DNA of 6,738 nt from contig JBGPYM010000174.1 of assembly GCA_041493205.1 (NCBI GenBank), forward strand, positions 1-6,738, given 5' to 3'. Position 1 is the stretch's first letter; every line of letters begins with the position of its first letter. The notes beneath the pieces were generated by a model, which was not told where the DNA came from, made no database searches, and saw only the letters and a list, made by a program, of their open reading frames with translations. This stretch comes from JBGPYM01 sp041493205. GTDB taxonomy: Bacteria; Bacteroidota; Ignavibacteria; UBA10030; UBA6906. This document shows positions 6,301 through 6,738 of the stretch, piece after piece. A program made the translations under genes and the position numbers.

Positions 6301-6738
6301 ACGAGGAACTGGGCTTCGGTGATGAAACCGCTCTCTGTTTCCGCGGTAAACCTTCTGAAGGAGAACGTCAATTTCATCGAACTCTGGATGTACGTCGAGA
6401 GGGCGCCGCCCGGGGGGAAGATGATCATCGACCTCGGATCCATCAGCGAGGACGTCATCCCCAACCGGATTCTCAACTCGGAAGACCTTGTCCTGAGCTC
6501 GAGCCCCAACGGGGTGCTCCAACCAGGAGAGGATGTTGGGCTTGACATGCTCAGCGATGTTCAGGAACAAGCGCTGTATCCGACGCTGGGTGCCGACCCG
6601 AGCGGCGATAATTACCTTTTCAACAACGGCGACGTGGGAACGCCGAGGGAGAATTTCAATTATATCAACGGAACGGAAAACAACAAGGATGGGGTGGTGG
6701 GCGGGCGGATCCCGGACACAGAAGACATCAATTCCAAC
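3367..6738 (+). CDS. sprA: SprA/Sov, type IX secretion system outer-membrane translocon (N-terminal 1124 residues, 3' end outside window)
   Basis: An uninterrupted frame of 1124 codons stays open at the right edge; full SprA proteins usually exceed 2000 residues. In known T9SS, SprA forms a giant outer-membrane beta-barrel that exports cargo carrying C-terminal sorting signals. Recognisable SprA segments are NPLFSIFGKDEINLNINGAV (231-250), SQEVQVNVNGTIGDKL (279-294), a GSSAALFGVKA segment near 342-352, FPYLRPF (642-648), NVVEGSVQVLLNG (708-720) with DFTVDYIIGEV (728-738), YIDDFEGARRT (873-883), and YINGTENN (1099-1106) followed by DTEDIN. The N-terminus has basic residues (R5, R8, R11) and an Ala-rich hydrophobic core (about 16-35), fitting a Sec signal peptide. 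The start is inferred: GTG 3367 is the only plausible start just before that signal. The frame is closed by TGA at 3265, has no ATG upstream of 3367, and no ribosome binding site is obvious. The gene is divergent from lptFG, in the same codon style as its neighbours, with no sign of recent transfer. Confidence 0.95.
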   Translation, partial: MDFARQTRALRLPHHFAAAALFAAAACGVVFVAAAPAPVTGPFLPADFPFVPQQDTTRRPPGQLLAPQDTTRRPPGTFLTAADSLVAARADSARRDSVNRRKFVLKDSTYVVYLDSSARLRQFVPARREPPVVDPFPDRTYPLFAARHSQLYRRDMTIDSSGVHYSEAMTGTDLKIPVTLSFDEYLALRRKSELRKLLADEARRPKAMVARDDLGDILSNITKIRIPVPPNPLFSIFGKDEINLNINGAVDIKAGFRNTKSDQATLSRLDQSRNEPDFSQEVQVNVNGTIGDKLNILADWNTRRTFEYENQLKIKYTGYDDEIVQSVEAGNVSLSTPSAFIGSSAALFGVKARFQTGPLTLTTLASQKKGQIKEVAVSGGAQERTFEFRAFEYATNHFFVDTSYIRYYEQYYQNEPALVNSAAQIVEAEVWVQRQGGIPDPKERLGIAYINLAERTGAGYDSTLRNAVDIPGQIETGPFVRLDESQYELAGDGYIGVISLNANVGDQQIIAIAYRRADGKQVGEFYRNAAVDSTARLILKMVKPKNLIATGPTYSIAWLQLLKNIYPVQGIGRNLKKLGFSLDILRRVPGSEDQNSIQNEPLLRVLNVDRYNSDDTPAPTGDGQFDFRPARTVNQSRAEIIFPYLRPFADGIARYFAAKGVAVTDSSLFFPEIYDTTQTFAQQSLRNRYIMRGKATGEASSRYSLGFNVVEGSVQVLLNGAALQQNIDFTVDYIIGEVVIKNAAALVPGANLQIKFEQNDLFNLASKTLLGARGDLALSRTTNIGFTVMNLNQQTLSDKVRLGEEPNNNTIFGVDGSTSFNLPFLSRAIDALPLISTRESSSLRLSGEAAYMLPDPNTKKSTIPSDGGEGVAYIDDFEGARRTIPLGISYLQWTQGSPPADDIAQATLGAADTTKMFSKGKMIWFNRLPTDVAITEVYPNKKPGNAANNQQTVLDFHYFPLTRGQFNYSRNLATTLTPTRNWASVMKPLSVSAVNLLKENVNFIELWMYVERAPPGGKMIIDLGSISEDVIPNRILNSEDLVLSSSPNGVLQPGEDVGLDMLSDVQEQALYPTLGADPSGDNYLFNNGDVGTPRENFNYINGTENNKDGVVGGRIPDTEDINSN
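3526..3594 (+). repeat. In-frame direct repeat encoding QDTTRRPPG twice within sprA
   Basis: SprA residues 54-62 and 68-76 are identical (QDTTRRPPG) and sit 14 codons (42 bp) apart, just after the signal peptide. The two 27-bp copies (3526-3552, 3568-3594) differ at four bases, all at third codon positions and all silent. The sequence after each copy is only loosely similar (QLLAP, TFLTA). The segment is basic and proline-rich, so it is probably unstructured and periplasmic in the mature protein. Confidence 0.75.

Noticed and set aside
5476..6570. A 364-codon antisense open frame on the - strand within sprA
   Set aside because: Again in antisense codon register with sprA and without domain-like sequence. 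The + strand frame here includes the conserved YIDDFEG segment.

Overview
The window is GC-rich and gene-dense. It looks like chromosomal DNA from a Gram-negative bacterium of the Bacteroidota/Chlorobiota/Ignavibacteriota (FCB) assemblage. The strongest taxonomic clue is the right half, which encodes the N-terminal part of SprA (Sov), the outer-membrane translocon of the type IX secretion system, a system confined to that assemblage. The LptF/LptG pair and the family-like protein at the left edge fit the same origin. I cannot name a genus; the GC-rich composition hints at an uncultured or less-studied lineage rather than a low-GC Flavobacterium-type genome, but that is inference.

Layout, left to right. 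(1) Bases 1-596, + strand: C-terminal 197 residues of a conserved envelope protein, cut by the left edge. (2) Bases 597-621: a 25-bp gap between convergent genes holding a perfect 10-bp palindrome. (3) Bases 622-1707, - strand: lptG-like YjgP/YjgQ permease. (4) Bases 1704-3122 (possibly up to 3197), - strand: lptF-like permease. It lies upstream of the lptG-like gene in transcription order, and the two overlap by 4 bp (GTGA). (5) About 3123-3366: divergent intergenic region with a GC-rich hairpin and a small perfect palindrome. (6) Bases 3367-6738, + strand: 1124 codons of sprA, open at the right edge, roughly the first half of a protein that usually exceeds 2000 residues.

How the genes fit together: LptF and LptG form the inner-membrane part of the ABC transporter that drives lipopolysaccharide (or a related lipid) to the outer membrane. 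SprA is the very large outer-membrane barrel through which T9SS cargo leaves the cell. The locus therefore combines two cell-envelope functions read divergently from one short intergenic region. I see no tRNA, rRNA, CRISPR array, insertion sequence, phage gene or defence system. The window does not appear to hold a new system. The most interesting points are a repeated Thr/Arg/Pro segment at the start of mature SprA, a long insertion found only in the LptF-like protein, and the structured divergent leader.
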